Shown here piece by piece: positions 32,066-42,888 of a stretch of 64,000 nucleotides of DNA (within the stretch, counting starts at the first letter, position 1; every line of letters begins with the position of its first letter). Source of the stretch: Chaetoceros tenuissimus. Lineage: Eukaryota > Bacillariophyta > Thalassiosirophyceae > Chaetocerotales > Chaetocerotaceae. Both the position numbers and the translations under genes were made by a program. Under the pieces are notes generated by a model. The model was not told the origin of the DNA, did not search any database, and was given only the letters and a program-made list of their open reading frames with translations. The stretch lies in contig BLLK01000022.1 in NCBI GenBank assembly GCA_021927905.1, positions 2,418,001 through 2,482,000 on the forward strand, in the 5' to 3' direction.

Positions 32066-33340
32066 CTATTTTATAAGCAGAGCCGAAATCATACCTGCTA
32101 ATAATATGTATATACTTTTCTTGAGTAGTTTTTGTCCCTTACTTATTGGCATCATGCTAGCTTTGATACAGATAGGCAACGTTATTGTAACTGCTAACGG
32201 GTATAGTGGAAGCGAACTCGAAAATATTCGCCAATAAATCGGTGTGAAGATGTTAAGTCCATAAGTCAAAGCAACTATTCCGTAGGCTACTTTGTGAGAC
32301 AGATTTTTTCCTATGACTACTGGAAGGGTACTTTTATTGCCTCGATCCATATCAACATCCTCAATATCCTTCACAATTTCTCTAGACACATGCATGAGGA
32401 AACCGACAATGGCAAGAGCAATTAACTCATCTAATCCCTTTACCTGTGATGCAGTCGACGAAGGTATTGCTGAAGAAATATACAACCACGATCCAATCAA
32501 TGGAGATATTGCTAGCCAGCCGCAAATGAAATTTTTCACAAGAAGTACTTTTTGCAGTAACAATGCATATGTCAGCATGAAAACCAAATTGGATAGAGTC
32601 CACACCATGTACTGTGCACCGACTAAACTTCCTAGAAATACAGACGATAAACAAAGTCCCCAAGTATAAATCCATGCATTTCTTTTCGATATTTTCCCTG
32701 ATGCAATAGCCCTCATCTTTTTCGTTGACATGGAACTCAGCTGTGAATCAAGGTCTACATCGACAACATCATTCATCACCATCCCACCTCCATACGAAAG
32801 ATATATTGACATCATACAAGCCCATATTTTTAAAGATGATTGAATTTTCAAAGGAAAAGTATGGATATTAGTCAATGTTAGCGTTCCAACAAGAAACGCT
32901 GCAATAGCCTGTAATATAGTCACAGGCCGAAGGGCGTCAAGGTATAGACGAGCATGGTCCATCTTTGAAAGAGAGTTCAAACTCTCCTTTTCTCGGAAAT
33001 TTTCTGATGCCATTAGCTCCCAGGGAGCAGATGACGGAACTGAAGATCTATGAGCATCCACATTGCTTCCTATCCTGGTTAAAACTTTACAGGAAGATCT
33101 TTTGAAACCTAATTGGTCATTTCTCAATTGATTTGGAGCCAATGTAAACAGAGTGACAGCTGCACGGCAAAAAGGGAAATGCATTTTTCCACGATATACG
33201 TATGATTCTTCGAAATGTAATGATACAATTGGCTTAGTGCAAATATTTGCTACACTCACATTTACAAACTTGTCTCCTCGTCTCTCGTCTCTCCATGGTG
33301 TGGTCCGGCGTTGTCTCCATCCATGTTTATTTTTCATCAT
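32066..33340 (-). CDS. UbiA-family prenyltransferase
   Basis: 424 aa. UbiA enzymes transfer a polyprenyl chain from its diphosphate to an aromatic or glycerol-phosphate acceptor within a membrane. The two Asp-rich Mg2+/diphosphate motifs are present: MNDVVDVDLDSQ in the first loop and REIVKDIEDVDMDRGNKS in the second. Eight or nine hydrophobic helices span residues about 140-420. The second motif (REIVKDIEDVDxDR, then TLPVVIG) is closest to the geranylgeranylglyceryl-phosphate synthase-like branch, more so than to chlorophyll synthase, but the acceptor is not certain. The first 120 residues are non-conserved. An internal Met at residue 53 (MHFPFCRAAVTLFTLA) could start a short hydrophobic presequence for an organelle. 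The gene is divergent from the methyltransferase gene, with 155 bp between starts. Confidence 0.82.
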   Translation of the reverse strand: MMKNKHGWRQRRTTPWRDERRGDKFVNVSVANICTKPIVSLHFEESYVYRGKMHFPFCRAAVTLFTLAPNQLRNDQLGFKRSSCKVLTRIGSNVDAHRSSVPSSAPWELMASENFREKESLNSLSKMDHARLYLDALRPVTILQAIAAFLVGTLTLTNIHTFPLKIQSSLKIWACMMSIYLSYGGGMVMNDVVDVDLDSQLSSMSTKKMRAIASGKISKRNAWIYTWGLCLSSVFLGSLVGAQYMVWTLSNLVFMLTYALLLQKVLLVKNFICGWLAISPLIGSWLYISSAIPSSTASQVKGLDELIALAIVGFLMHVSREIVKDIEDVDMDRGNKSTLPVVIGKNLSHKVAYGIVALTYGLNIFTPIYWRIFSSSLPLYPLAVTITLPICIKASMMPISKGQKLLKKSIYILLAGMISALLIK

Positions 33341-33342
33341 TA

Positions 33343-33350
33343 TGACGTCA
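33343..33350. promoter_or_regulatory. TGACGTCA palindrome in a divergent promoter
   Basis: A perfect CRE-like core 2 bp upstream of the UbiA ATG and about 145 bp upstream of the methyltransferase ATG. Being so close to the UbiA start, it probably lies in that gene's 5' UTR, or the true UbiA start is the internal Met, which would put the element in a more usual position. Confidence 0.35.
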
Positions 33351-33495
33351 TCCTACATATTTAGCTGAAAAATGAGAGGGTGGCCGTCCACACAAAATCT
33401 CATCTACCTTTTACTTTCTATAATGATAGCTCTAACTTGACTGTTACATAGACTGCAATAACTTAGTGCATTTCATACAATTATTTGAAGTAGAA

Positions 33496-34695
33496 ATGTC
33501 TGGATTTTCATTTAGTTTCAACATTGAGGGCGGAACTGACCCTGATTCTTCAACATGGAAAGAAATAAAACCAAAAAGTAATGTCCAAAATGAAGAAACC
33601 TATTCTTCCGCTACCAAGCCTCCCCTTCATTTACTCAAAACTTCAAATATATTGAATGGGACGGATGTATCACCTCAGACATGGAAACGGGATAGTATTC
33701 CAGTATCATCTCTAACTTTGGAACGTATAGATATTCACGAAAGACCATTTGATAAGAATGAAGCAGATATGAACACTAATTCAGCAGGAGGAAAGAACAA
33801 TAAAAATCCTCATAATCGACAACATCACAATGATGAATCATCCGATCTGATTCATGGATTTTATGAGGGAGGTCTCAAGGTTTGGGAATGCTCTCTAGAT
33901 TTGTGTCATCACCTTTTAGATCTTTATCAAGGTCATCATTCGGATTTGTTAGGTTCAGGTGGTAGAGTATTAGAATTGGGATGCGGTCACGGACTGCCTT
34001 CCATTCTAGTTTTGAAATTGCTAGTAGAACGATATAGATCCAGTGAGATCCATGATTTTCATATAGTTTTTGCTGACTACAATGGTTTTGTCTTGCGAGA
34101 TGTTACTTTACCCAATATCATACTGAATTGTTTAAACAATCAAGACAAAGTGGATACTATTTCCGATTTGAGTAATAAATTCAGTCTAGTCGCAGGTGAC
34201 TGGTTAGACATGTCTAAGAAACTGTTGGATTCGGATAAAGAAAGCGATAAAGAATGGAAGTCGGTTCCGTCCAAGTATGATTTGATTTTAGCTGCAGAGA
34301 CAACGTATACTCTACAGAGCGCAAAAGATACTGCTTACTTATTACTTCATCATTTACAGCCAGAGACTGGTGTTGGGTTTATTGCTACCAAACGCTATTA
34401 CTTTGGTGTAGGTATGTATTCATCCGTTTGCTTCTCCTATCGTCTTTACATCAACTCATTTTCAAATTCTTTCATCAAAATTATAGGTGGTGGCTCTGAT
34501 GCTTTCAAAGCTGCATGCGACAGTATGACAACTGATGGAACTGAAGCTATTGATAACGAGGATGTAGAAATGGAAGATGACTGTGATGGCAAGGGAAACA
34601 ACAGATATCGTCTATCAGTAGACCTTGTCAAGGAATACAAAGATGGAAAATCAAACATTCGAGATTTATGGCGAGTCCAATGCATACAAATTTAG
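33496..34695 (+). CDS. METTL18/HPM1-type protein-histidine N-methyltransferase
   Basis: Exons 33496-34411 and 34487-34695, about 374 aa. The start MSGFSFSF is chosen because family members begin with a short FSFxF-type segment; an upstream in-frame ATG at 33466 adds ten unrelated residues. The family methylates a histidine of ribosomal protein L3 using S-adenosylmethionine. Visible motifs: LERIDIHERPF, the family segment LIHGFYEGGLKVWECSLDL, SAM motif I (VLELGCGHGLPSI), YDLILAAETTY, and the C-terminal RYYFGVGGGSDAF formed only after splicing. The intron (GTATGT...TTATAG, 75 bp) is a multiple of three and contains no stop, so an unspliced transcript would still give a full-length protein with a 25-aa insertion exactly in the YFGVGGG motif. 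Confidence 0.88.
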   Translation: MSGFSFSFNIEGGTDPDSSTWKEIKPKSNVQNEETYSSATKPPLHLLKTSNILNGTDVSPQTWKRDSIPVSSLTLERIDIHERPFDKNEADMNTNSAGGKNNKNPHNRQHHNDESSDLIHGFYEGGLKVWECSLDLCHHLLDLYQGHHSDLLGSGGRVLELGCGHGLPSILVLKLLVERYRSSEIHDFHIVFADYNGFVLRDVTLPNIILNCLNNQDKVDTISDLSNKFSLVAGDWLDMSKKLLDSDKESDKEWKSVPSKYDLILAAETTYTLQSAKDTAYLLLHHLQPETGVGFIATKRYYFGVGMYSSVCFSYRLYINSFSNSFIKIIGGGSDAFKAACDSMTTDGTEAIDNEDVEMEDDCDGKGNNRYRLSVDLVKEYKDGKSNIRDLWRVQCIQI

Positions 34696-34834
34696 GAATA
34701 TCATTGAAAATATAATGTACTCTTATTCTTATTTTGTGACGAATCTGTTTTCATTCTGAATTCATCATGATATTGTTCTTATCATTTCAAGTAACAATGT
34801 ATCATCATGTGCTTTCTATTCTAACAACCACAAA

Positions 34835-35323
34835 TTACAAACCAAGTTTCGCCTCCATGACATCATGAACCACTCTATTTTCCCCAAGGCCAGTTTCGGG
34901 TCTGCTCATTCTAGTATTCAAATAATCTCCAAAGTCAATGGTAATATCGTCTCCAGTCAAAGTGTCGAGCATTGTATTTGAATTTGGGTGTGCATCTAAG
35001 CCAGGTAGACGTCCTCCTACATTGGAAGCATTGATTCTCTCAGTAGTGAGACGCATAGCGAGTGCTGATCCGTATAGACGGCGGATGGAGTCGACATCAA
35101 GTGACGATGTTGATTTAGTTCCTTTCATATTCATAAGCAGGTGAGAATACTATAATACCTTCAAGCTCGTGATTGATGGACCATAGATGAACGATATCTT
35201 ACCTCTTTGCATACGATCAACAGGATGTGCTTGAATAGCAGATGCAGCGAAGTTATCACTGTTAGGTCCATTGACCATGAGGTCATTAGGAGATCTCATT
35301 ACTGGGATTGATGAAGAGTCCAT
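34835..35323 (-). CDS. Proteasome maturation factor UMP1/POMP, two exons
   Basis: Exons 35323-35203 and 35121-34835, joined by a phase 1 intron (GTAAGA...GAAAG), giving 135 aa, the normal size for this chaperone. UMP1/POMP guides assembly of the 20S proteasome half-mers and is then degraded as the first substrate. Family features are the HPVDRMQ block in exon 1 (the conserved HP(L/V)E region), the GGRLPGL segment, LTGDDITIDFGDYLN, and the C-terminal MEAKLGL corresponding to the VEYKLGLL ending of animal POMP. Exon 2 alone starts with an ATG, but it lacks the conserved HP block and would be truncated. Confidence 0.85.
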
Positions 35324-35694
35324 ATTATCTATAACGGGTAGAGAAGTAGGTCGAGAGAGAAATTAACTATGTATACAAAGTAACTATTCAAATGCTTGAC
35401 ATGAAGTGAATTAGAAGTGTGTGTGTGCTCTGTGCTTACTGTTGCTGAAGAACGGTAGAGCATCGTCGGTGTTCTTTTTGTTTCGAAAAGATCATAACCA
35501 GTTATTAAGATAATGCTATAATGCTTTGGTAATCATGTAATCTTCGTCACAAACTTGCTTCAACCTTTTTTCAGCCATCATCTTTTTTTCGTCTGTTTTG
35601 ATGTTGTTGTTATTGTTGCGATGCATTAGAAGTTGCAGCCAAATTGTAACATAAGCGACACACGCTTGCAAGGACAATAGAAATTGATGCAAAT
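35324..35694. other. Divergent intergenic region (UMP1/PPR)
   Basis: Promoter space for UMP1 (left) and the plastid PPR gene (right). Poly-T and TTGTTGTTATTG stretches at 35580-35620; no gene seen. Confidence 0.5.
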
Positions 35695-38668
35695 ATGAAA
35701 TTTTGTCAGAGGGCTCTAACGCGATACATAATAACTCTTGGAATCATTTCAGGTTCTTCATATACACTAGCTTTCTCGCCAGTATATTCATCTAGCCTTA
35801 CTTCTTTGAAATATACTTTAAACAATGGACGAGTTGAAGCATCTTCAACATTTACACATGTGCCAATTTCAATGTCCAGCTCAACAGAGGCTTCCTCTTT
35901 GACAATAAACATCATGGACCCCTTGGAAGCTATTCAAGAGCAAGAAACTCAGTTGCTAAACTCAATCAATGAATATAAAAACTCCAAATCAGATTCTGAA
36001 AAACCACCTGAAGAAGCCTTTCTAGATTTAATAGAGAAATGGTTGACATACCCTCAGCCACAGAAGGCAGAAGCTATCCTCGATAAAATGGAAGAAGCAT
36101 ACACACCTTCTGGAAGAATCTACGAAAGAATTATTAATGCATGGAGTTTTGCAGCTGTGGAAATGATTAATCAAATACTTTCGGTGGAAAGAGAGATCAA
36201 GTCGAATATTGATGAGTCTGACCCTGAATATGAAAAGAAAATGGAAAAGTTTGAAAAGGAAAAACTCAAAGTTCGAAACGAGTCTATTAGCTACTCGGGT
36301 AGAGCTGTGAGTCTATTGAGTAGAATGGAACAACTTTATCAGGAAATAGATGGGGACGATTTTCGACCTGCTCTTTCCACATACACTTCAGTCATTAACT
36401 CGATTACTAGATCTACAAACTCTATATTCGTCAAGGGGGGAGAAACTGGAGAAGATGCTGGAAAGGAAGATGGACTTAATTTACTGGATTTGACTTCGAA
36501 AAAGGATACTATTGAAAGAATTCGTAAAAGAAGAGATGAAATATATAACTATGACAGCAACATGGCAAACAATAGAATACCAATTGAATCTGTACAGGAC
36601 ATCTTTGCAGTACTCAAATCACTGAACGATGAATCCGTACTTGAAGCTGTTAAGCGTGATCCTCATGGCTCTCCAATTACAAATCGTGCGAATTTCAACA
36701 TTATCATCAATGCCCTAGCTCAAAAAGGTGAAACATGGGCTGCACAAACTGCAGAAGATATTCTTGATTTTATGATTTTGCAATGCGAAATAGAAGATTC
36801 AGCAGTAAGTGAAAAGAGTAATGAGACAAAAGAAGTCAAGATGGAGTCCAAGAATCTAGTGGATGACGAAGAATTAGATACTGAAAAAGTACGAAAACGC
36901 CATCGTCAAATAACTCCTGACCTTGAATCTATTAATGCATGTATCAACGCATGGGCACAATGTACCAATGAATCCAAGGCCACTTCTCGCGCAGAAGCTA
37001 TATTGGAGAAATTGAATGTATTGCAGACACAAAAGGGTATTTTGACTAATGTCACACCTGACTCTGTCAGTTACAACACAATCATCAAAGCATACGCTAA
37101 TAAAGCAGATGCTGAGAGGGCCGAAGCTATATTGAATACAATGATAGAACTTCATCAGAGTACTGGAGACAAAAAAATTAAGCCAGATTTGATCAGCTAC
37201 AGCTCAGTTTTGAACGCATATGCAAGATCAGCAAGGCATGATCCAAGTGCTAGTAAAAAGAGTGAAGAGATACTAATGCAAATGGTTAAAATGCAAGAAG
37301 AGGAAGAAGCGAAAGGAGGAAAAGAAAGGCTCGTGAACACATGGTGTTTTAATACTGTGTTGAATGCCTATGCTGTCCAAGGAAAGGGAAGAAATGCTTC
37401 GACTTTATTGCAAAAAATGGAATCATTAGGAGAGAATGACAAAATGCTTCAACCTGATATTTACTCTTTCAATACCGTCTTAAAGGCCTTAGCAAATAGT
37501 AAAGAAAAGGGATCCGTAGAAAGAGCACAACAAATACTCGATCGTATTGTTACAAACTACGAAAATGGGACATCGAAAGTCAAGCCTGACGGTATTACTT
37601 ACAATACAGTGATTCTTGCGTATGCAAATAACGGAGGAAAAGGAGCAGGAAGAAAAGCCCAATCTTTGGTGAAACAAATGGAAGCAAAATTTCAAGATGG
37701 TGATGTAGATGTTAAACCTACTTCCCCTACATACACAACTCTCATCAAAGCACTCAACTGGGAGAAAGATATGGTCAGGTTATCAGAGGAAGTAGTGAAA
37801 TCACTTAAATCCGATGTGGAATCTGACAAGATATTGGATACATCAATTTACAATGCTCTTCTCAATGTCTGGGCAAAGAGTGGGTATCGCTCGTCAGTAC
37901 AAAGAGCAGAAGAAATCTTTGCAGAAATGAAATCGGATTATTTTGACAATTGCAAAGCATCTGTCAAACCAAATGCAAGAACATACACAACATTGATTGA
38001 CGTACATGCCAAGAGTGGAGAGAGAGGATCAGCAAAACGTTGCCTTGAGATTCTGAATGAAATGGAAGAGCTCTCCATGAATGGCGACATTCAGTCAAAA
38101 CCAAATGTCTACACGTATACTGCTGTAATCAACTCTTTTGCTAGAAGTAAGGAGGTTGACAAAGCTGTGAAAGCTGTTGACGTTCTTCAACGAATGGAAG
38201 AACAGTACAGGTAAGTTTCATTATTTGAAACATTTTAGTATCCGTTTGAGTAAAGCGACTAAAAAGAATTGTATCAAATACAGACAAGGGAATGAAGCAG
38301 CTAGGCCCAATGTAGTAGCCTATAACAGCGTATTGAATGCATGCGCTTATACACCCAATGATGCTGCTGCAATAGAGACCGCATTCAAAATAGCCTGCCT
38401 TGTCTTCGATGAAGTCAGAACCTCTTGTCATGTTACTCCGACTCATGTTAGCTATGGTACCTTTCTAAGTGTATGTGCAAACTTGATGCCAGAAAGCGAA
38501 GTAAGAGACAATCTCGTAGAAGCCACTTTCAAAAGATGTGCTAGAGAAGGTCTCGTAAGCAATATGGTATGGAGAAATCTCAACGCGGCAGCTTCGCCAA
38601 CACTACTCGCTGAACTATTAGAACAAGCCAACAGCGGGCTCGAATCAAGCTGGAGTCGCAATGTTTAA
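35695..38668 (+). CDS. Pentatricopeptide repeat protein, predicted plastid-targeted, two exons
   Basis: Exons 35695-38210 and 38284-38668 (phase 2 intron, GTAAGT...TACAG, 73 bp), about 966 aa. The N-terminus has a signal-peptide-like hydrophobic run (YIITLGIISGSSYTLAFSPV) whose LAFSP matches the ASAFAP cleavage site, so import into the plastid is predicted. PPR motifs run from about residue 110 to 900: VSYNTIIKAYANKADAERA, ITYNTVILAYANNGG, RTYTTLIDVHAKSG, YTYTAVINSFARSK. One PPR repeat is split by the intron. An acidic linker interrupts the array at about residues 365-400. The C-terminus ends SSWSRNV, the same SWSRN motif as in the mitochondrial-type PPR protein at 9615-13049. The RNA target is unknown. 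Confidence 0.88.
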
Positions 38669-39277
38669 TCTAAACTTTGATCTGAACCGTCAAAATAACC
38701 TTTAACTACAACACCATGATTGCCAACCGTGAAAATGATTGTACCATTTCCAAGAACCATAGCTTTGTCAAGATAAGGATAAGAAGCCGTCTATCAAGTC
38801 CTTCGTAATAAACATGCTAAACATCATCATACCATGTGGAATGTAACCAATTCCAAAATGATTGGTGGTCTTCAATATACACCTGATCCAAAGGTATTCC
38901 AGAATAACTTTTATGCAACCAAGGGAATTGATAATGAAACTCATTCCAACTGGTTTGCAGAAAAAATGTGTGAAATCATGTCCAAGACTACCAAATGGTG
39001 TGACGTAATGTTTTAGACTTAGTATTTTATCACACAAAATTTATATATATTACAATGCAAATGAGCAAATGACCACAAAATCATCAATCTTATGGGCATG
39101 TCTCACACGTCATGAAACAAGTACTTGATGCGGGTTTCAACTCCAAGATTGGAGACTTCTCAAGGCCTGCATCAAGAGGATTGTTACCGCATATAGATGA
39201 TCGCTTGTTATCTCTATTGGGATTTGCAAGCCACTCATGGCTAGAGAAGAATGGAGCACTCCCTTATTGTGTTCATT
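38669..39277. other. Gene-poor stretch with a possible coding remnant
   Basis: A 60-codon frame on the + strand (38834-39016, YTPDPKVFQNNFYATKG) has protein-like composition but no intron signals linking it to anything, and a 76-codon frame follows at 39112-39342. I recognise neither. They could be fragments of a decayed gene next to the divergent pair, or chance frames. Confidence 0.3.
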
Positions 39278-40242
39278 TTATTCGGAGTCATACTCAGTTT
39301 CATGGTCGAAATAAACTCGCTCCTCAGTGTTCTCTAGTTTGACTTGCTTGTTACCTTTACCATAAATGTTGTCATGTAAACGATCAAGCTTTTCGTCATA
39401 CCGTGGCATGTCTAGTAGTTCTCCTGCTTTTTGAAGGAAATCAGTAGGAATACAGCCATGTTCTCCGAAGAGATTTTTGACTTTCCGTTTGAAGACATTG
39501 TTAGGGTCCTTATCTTTCAACTTTTCAGACTGCTTACATGAAGACATTGCCTGTGCTCGTAGGATTTGAGACTGTTCATCCATCGAAAATGGAGTTAAAG
39601 GTTGCAAAGTTTTGGAGTAATCAAAACCGTCTCGAATACCTTTCGTGTAATCATAAATCGATTGTCTTGAGATGCCTGGATTTTCAGCCATAAATAGTCT
39701 TGCTTCAAAGTTGAGTTTTTTTACTATTGCCTTTCTTTCCTTGACAGAACCATCGTTAACCTCAATCTGAATCAAAACACCATCAAAAGGCATTATATTA
39801 GTATGCACATTTTCAATATCGTTGTCTGCATATTGATGTCTTCTAGTCAATGTACTATACACGTGGATAGAATTGAGAAACCTTGTAAATCAATGAATAA
39901 TTAGAATAAATATCAAACAGTGAAATCATCTTACCCTGTATCAATTTTACTGATTTCATAATGGATTCTATATAAAGTCAGATCCTTCAAAACAGCTTTT
40001 TGAACTCCATTTTTGTACAGTCTTTCTTGTTCGTCATGGAAAGGTTCCATTTGCTGATTCAAAACTATCTTCATGGCTTCAGCTTTACGATTTTCTTCAT
40101 TGAGAAACTCAATCGAATCATCATCATTGTAATCCGGCTTCCTATATAGATAAACGTAATTTGTGAACGTAATAGTTCCAACTTTAGACGTTTTTCCATA
40201 ACGCTTTTGCGTCACTATCGCCGACATCTCTATCGCCGACAT
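39278..40242 (-). CDS. Unrecognised two-exon protein, left arm of a divergent pair
   Basis: Exons 40242-39935 and 39881-39278 join by a phase 2 intron (GTAAGA...TACAAG, 53 bp) to about 303 aa. The start MSAIEMSAIVTQ is preferred; an in-frame Met 60 bp upstream adds a Lys/Leu-rich stretch. It is a hydrophilic, mostly helical, charged protein with no signal peptide or membrane segment. Near the middle, PGISRQSIYDYTKGIRDGF has the feel of a helix-turn-helix or resolvase-like segment but no certain signature. The C-terminus is acidic. It diverges from the next gene with 193 bp between starts, an arrangement common in DNA elements with two divergently transcribed ORFs. No family assignment. Confidence 0.55.
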
Positions 40243-40435
40243 CTTGACAATAAACAATGACAACAATTTCTTCAATTTTTGTTTTTTGAAAATGACGAGC
40301 AAGTTTGGCCTTTTTTAAAACAGTTTTTTGCAGTTAAAAATTTTGAATTTCGAAAATCAAGAACCTTAGCGAAAACACAGACTTTCCATTGCCATAGTTT
40401 CGATCTACCATTTCTTACTACTAAAACTATGAACA

Positions 40436-42588
40436 ATGGAATCAGATCAACCAAAGCGCGAGTCAAAACTGTCTTTATCAAGAATTAAAAGACAGAAAAG
40501 AGAATTAGAACGTCAAGCAAATTCTATTGCAGCACAACCTTCTGGACACTCTAATTCTTCAATCGATGAGCAACCTTCCGGTAACTCTAATTCTTCAATC
40601 GATGAGCAACCTTCCGGTAACTCTAATTCTTCAATCGATGAGCAACCTTCCGGTAACTCTAATTCTTCAATCAATGATGAAGAGGGAGCAGATCATTCTT
40701 CCATCGATGATGATCATTCTGACTCTGAATCTTCAATCGATGAGTCAAAAGTTCCTAATGCCGCCAATCCTTTTCTACAAAAGATTATTGCCGAGTTAGC
40801 TGCAAAACGTTTAGTCAATTTTATATTGATAATAATGAAGTTCTTGGCATTATATCTGATGATGCGACAGCCACCAACTCAAAAGAAAATATCTCTGCTC
40901 ATATATTGGGTACCTCGGATTTCTTTCAAGACAGACATTCACTCAAAGATATTTTTCACGAATTATTACGTTTTGCGAATATAATCTGCCAAATTATGGA
41001 AGATAATCGTATAGACATTCGGGCATTTGATACAGATGATACCTTTCAAAAGAATGTTCTTAGTCTCATGGCGCGATATTTGTAAGTTTATAGTCTGCAT
41101 TTACTCTACTTATTGTACATGACTCTTTCTTACATTACTTATCCTGAAAATAGGGAAAGATTTGCTGCATTTCTACCAAACAAGCGATTGAATATGCATC
41201 TCGATGAATATCCAGACCGTTATGCTGATCACACACTTTTGCCACTTCTCTTTGGAGAACTTGACTTTGAAAAAGAGGATATTCTGAATCACGCTTTAGG
41301 GATTCTTGCTGCATACTGGGAAGGTGATGGACACACCACTCATGATCCATTGTACGTAAGTAGTTGGGAAGACGCCATGGGGAATAAAGGCAAAAAAGGC
41401 ACACCAAATTACGACAAGAAAGAGAAAGTGGCTGATATCAATACTGAAACTATTCCATATCTTGAGAAGAATAAAGAAATCGTTCACAATGGATCATCAC
41501 CAGTCTTTGAAATAAGTTGTTGTTGTCCGGTTGGCATCCGTTCTTCTTCATTTGGTGCATCAATGATGCATCTCAATGGAGCGTGTGGCTTTAAAGACGG
41601 CACTTTGATTGGTTGGGGTACCAAAAATGAAGATCTTGATATAGTAGGGTACAGGTCTGGTGGTAATAAGGTTAGAATGTTTCTTAATAGTGCGGATGGA
41701 CATGGGTCCAAAGCTGAGGCAACCAAACTTGATTGGCTTCAGAGGATTATTGACAGATGTATCTTTAAGAAACCACAAGCCGAGAACCTTCTTTCTTTCC
41801 CGTTAGCTCTCTATACACCAAACAGGACAGTGTCAGGAGGTCATCGAAAAGTTCCGGAGCTATCCTGGGAAGAGAAATTGAAAAAAGAAGGTGTGAGAAG
41901 GGATTTGCTACGTAAGGACAAGATACTCAAGGAGGAACACAAACAAGTATGCAGTAACGGACGTAACGATCCAAATGCACTCGCAGTCTATAATCTTCAT
42001 TTTGGAGAGATGGCTAAGCTACCACGAATCAAAGCTCTCCCTCAAGATTCAATTCTCTCAAGCCCACTGATGTTACATTCATCGGGTATGGCACAGGCTG
42101 ATGGATATATTACTACTAAAGAAGTAGGCATTGCACAGTCTAATTATTGTTACAATGCAGCATGGACCAAGAACGTTGGACAACTTCTTGGACGTGTTAC
42201 GTACAATGAAAAAGGATCTAAACTATGTTCTGGGAAGGGACAAATGAGTTATCTGCTTAGTGTCGGACCACATTTTTCCCATCGAAGAGAACAAGTTGTA
42301 GTAGCTATTTTCTATCATGCAGTCTTTGATGACATTGGCCTTGAAACTGAATTTGATGTTGATTTCCTTTCGGCGAACATTCCAAGTTCATGGGAGTCTT
42401 TAAGCGATGCTGCAAAGTTGAAACATCGTCAGAATGTTGCATCTTGGGTAGAAGGGCAGAAGCGCACTAGGAACTGTGAGGAAGGTGCTGGATTAGTTGA
42501 TGCCAATGAAATTGAATCTCTACTGAAGGTACTCAAAAAGACTTTGACCTTATTTTTATCAGCACTAAAGAGAAAAGATCCATCCTAG
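40436..42588 (+). CDS. Unrecognised protein with Ser/Asn/Gln-Pro repeats and apparent frameshift, right arm of the divergent pair
   Basis: Frame 1 runs from ATG 40436 to about 40825, and frame 2 from there to 41091. A 58-bp phase 2 intron follows (GTAAGT...AAATAG, 41092-41149), then an exon to 42588. The frame 1/frame 2 change (-1) falls at an AATTTTA run near 40820, so one T may be missing. Alternatives are ribosomal slippage, or an intron with a weak GTCAAA donor (near 40742) and TTTAG acceptor. The N-terminus is basic (SRIKRQKRELERQ), followed by four 12-aa repeats and an acidic stretch. The large C-terminal domain (about 480 aa) has a Cys cluster (ISCCCPVG), GHGSKAEATKL and a late AIFYHAVFDDIGLETEF segment. 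It is soluble and not assignable to a family. Confidence 0.5.
40535..40678 (+). repeat. Four in-frame 36-bp repeats
   Basis: Units at 40535-40570, 40571-40606, 40607-40642 and 40643-40678 each encode a 12-aa hydrophilic block (QPSGNSNSSIDE). The two inner units are identical and the outer ones differ by a few bases, as expected for slippage or unequal exchange. They form a flexible linker in the host protein. Confidence 0.9.
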
Positions 42589-42888
42589 AGTGCGTAAAAT
42601 TATAATTCTACTAAATCAATTATATAGACAATTAGGGGTAACATAATAAATTATATTGTATGATTAAATTATCTACAATGTATTTCCATAGCTATGCGTC
42701 AATGTCCTTTTGCTAATAAGCTTAGCTTAGATAAAATTAGAAAATAGTTTCCTCTTTATACCGTACATGGAGTTTCATATGTAATCTAACAGCCTCCATA
42801 TATGCTATTGAAACACAAGGTCCTTCCTCAATATCAAGTCATCGACCTTGTAATTTCCAATATTCCATTTTTCTCATCTCATCAAGTT
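42589..42888. other. AT-rich convergent intergenic region
   Basis: Lies between two convergent stops. Very AT-rich, with no gene and no convincing inverted repeat matching the left side of the divergent pair. Confidence 0.5.

Noticed and set aside
39040-42800. Terminal inverted repeats around the divergent pair
   Set aside because: Flanks were compared by eye on both strands; only generic AT-rich similarity was found, so no boundaries are claimed.
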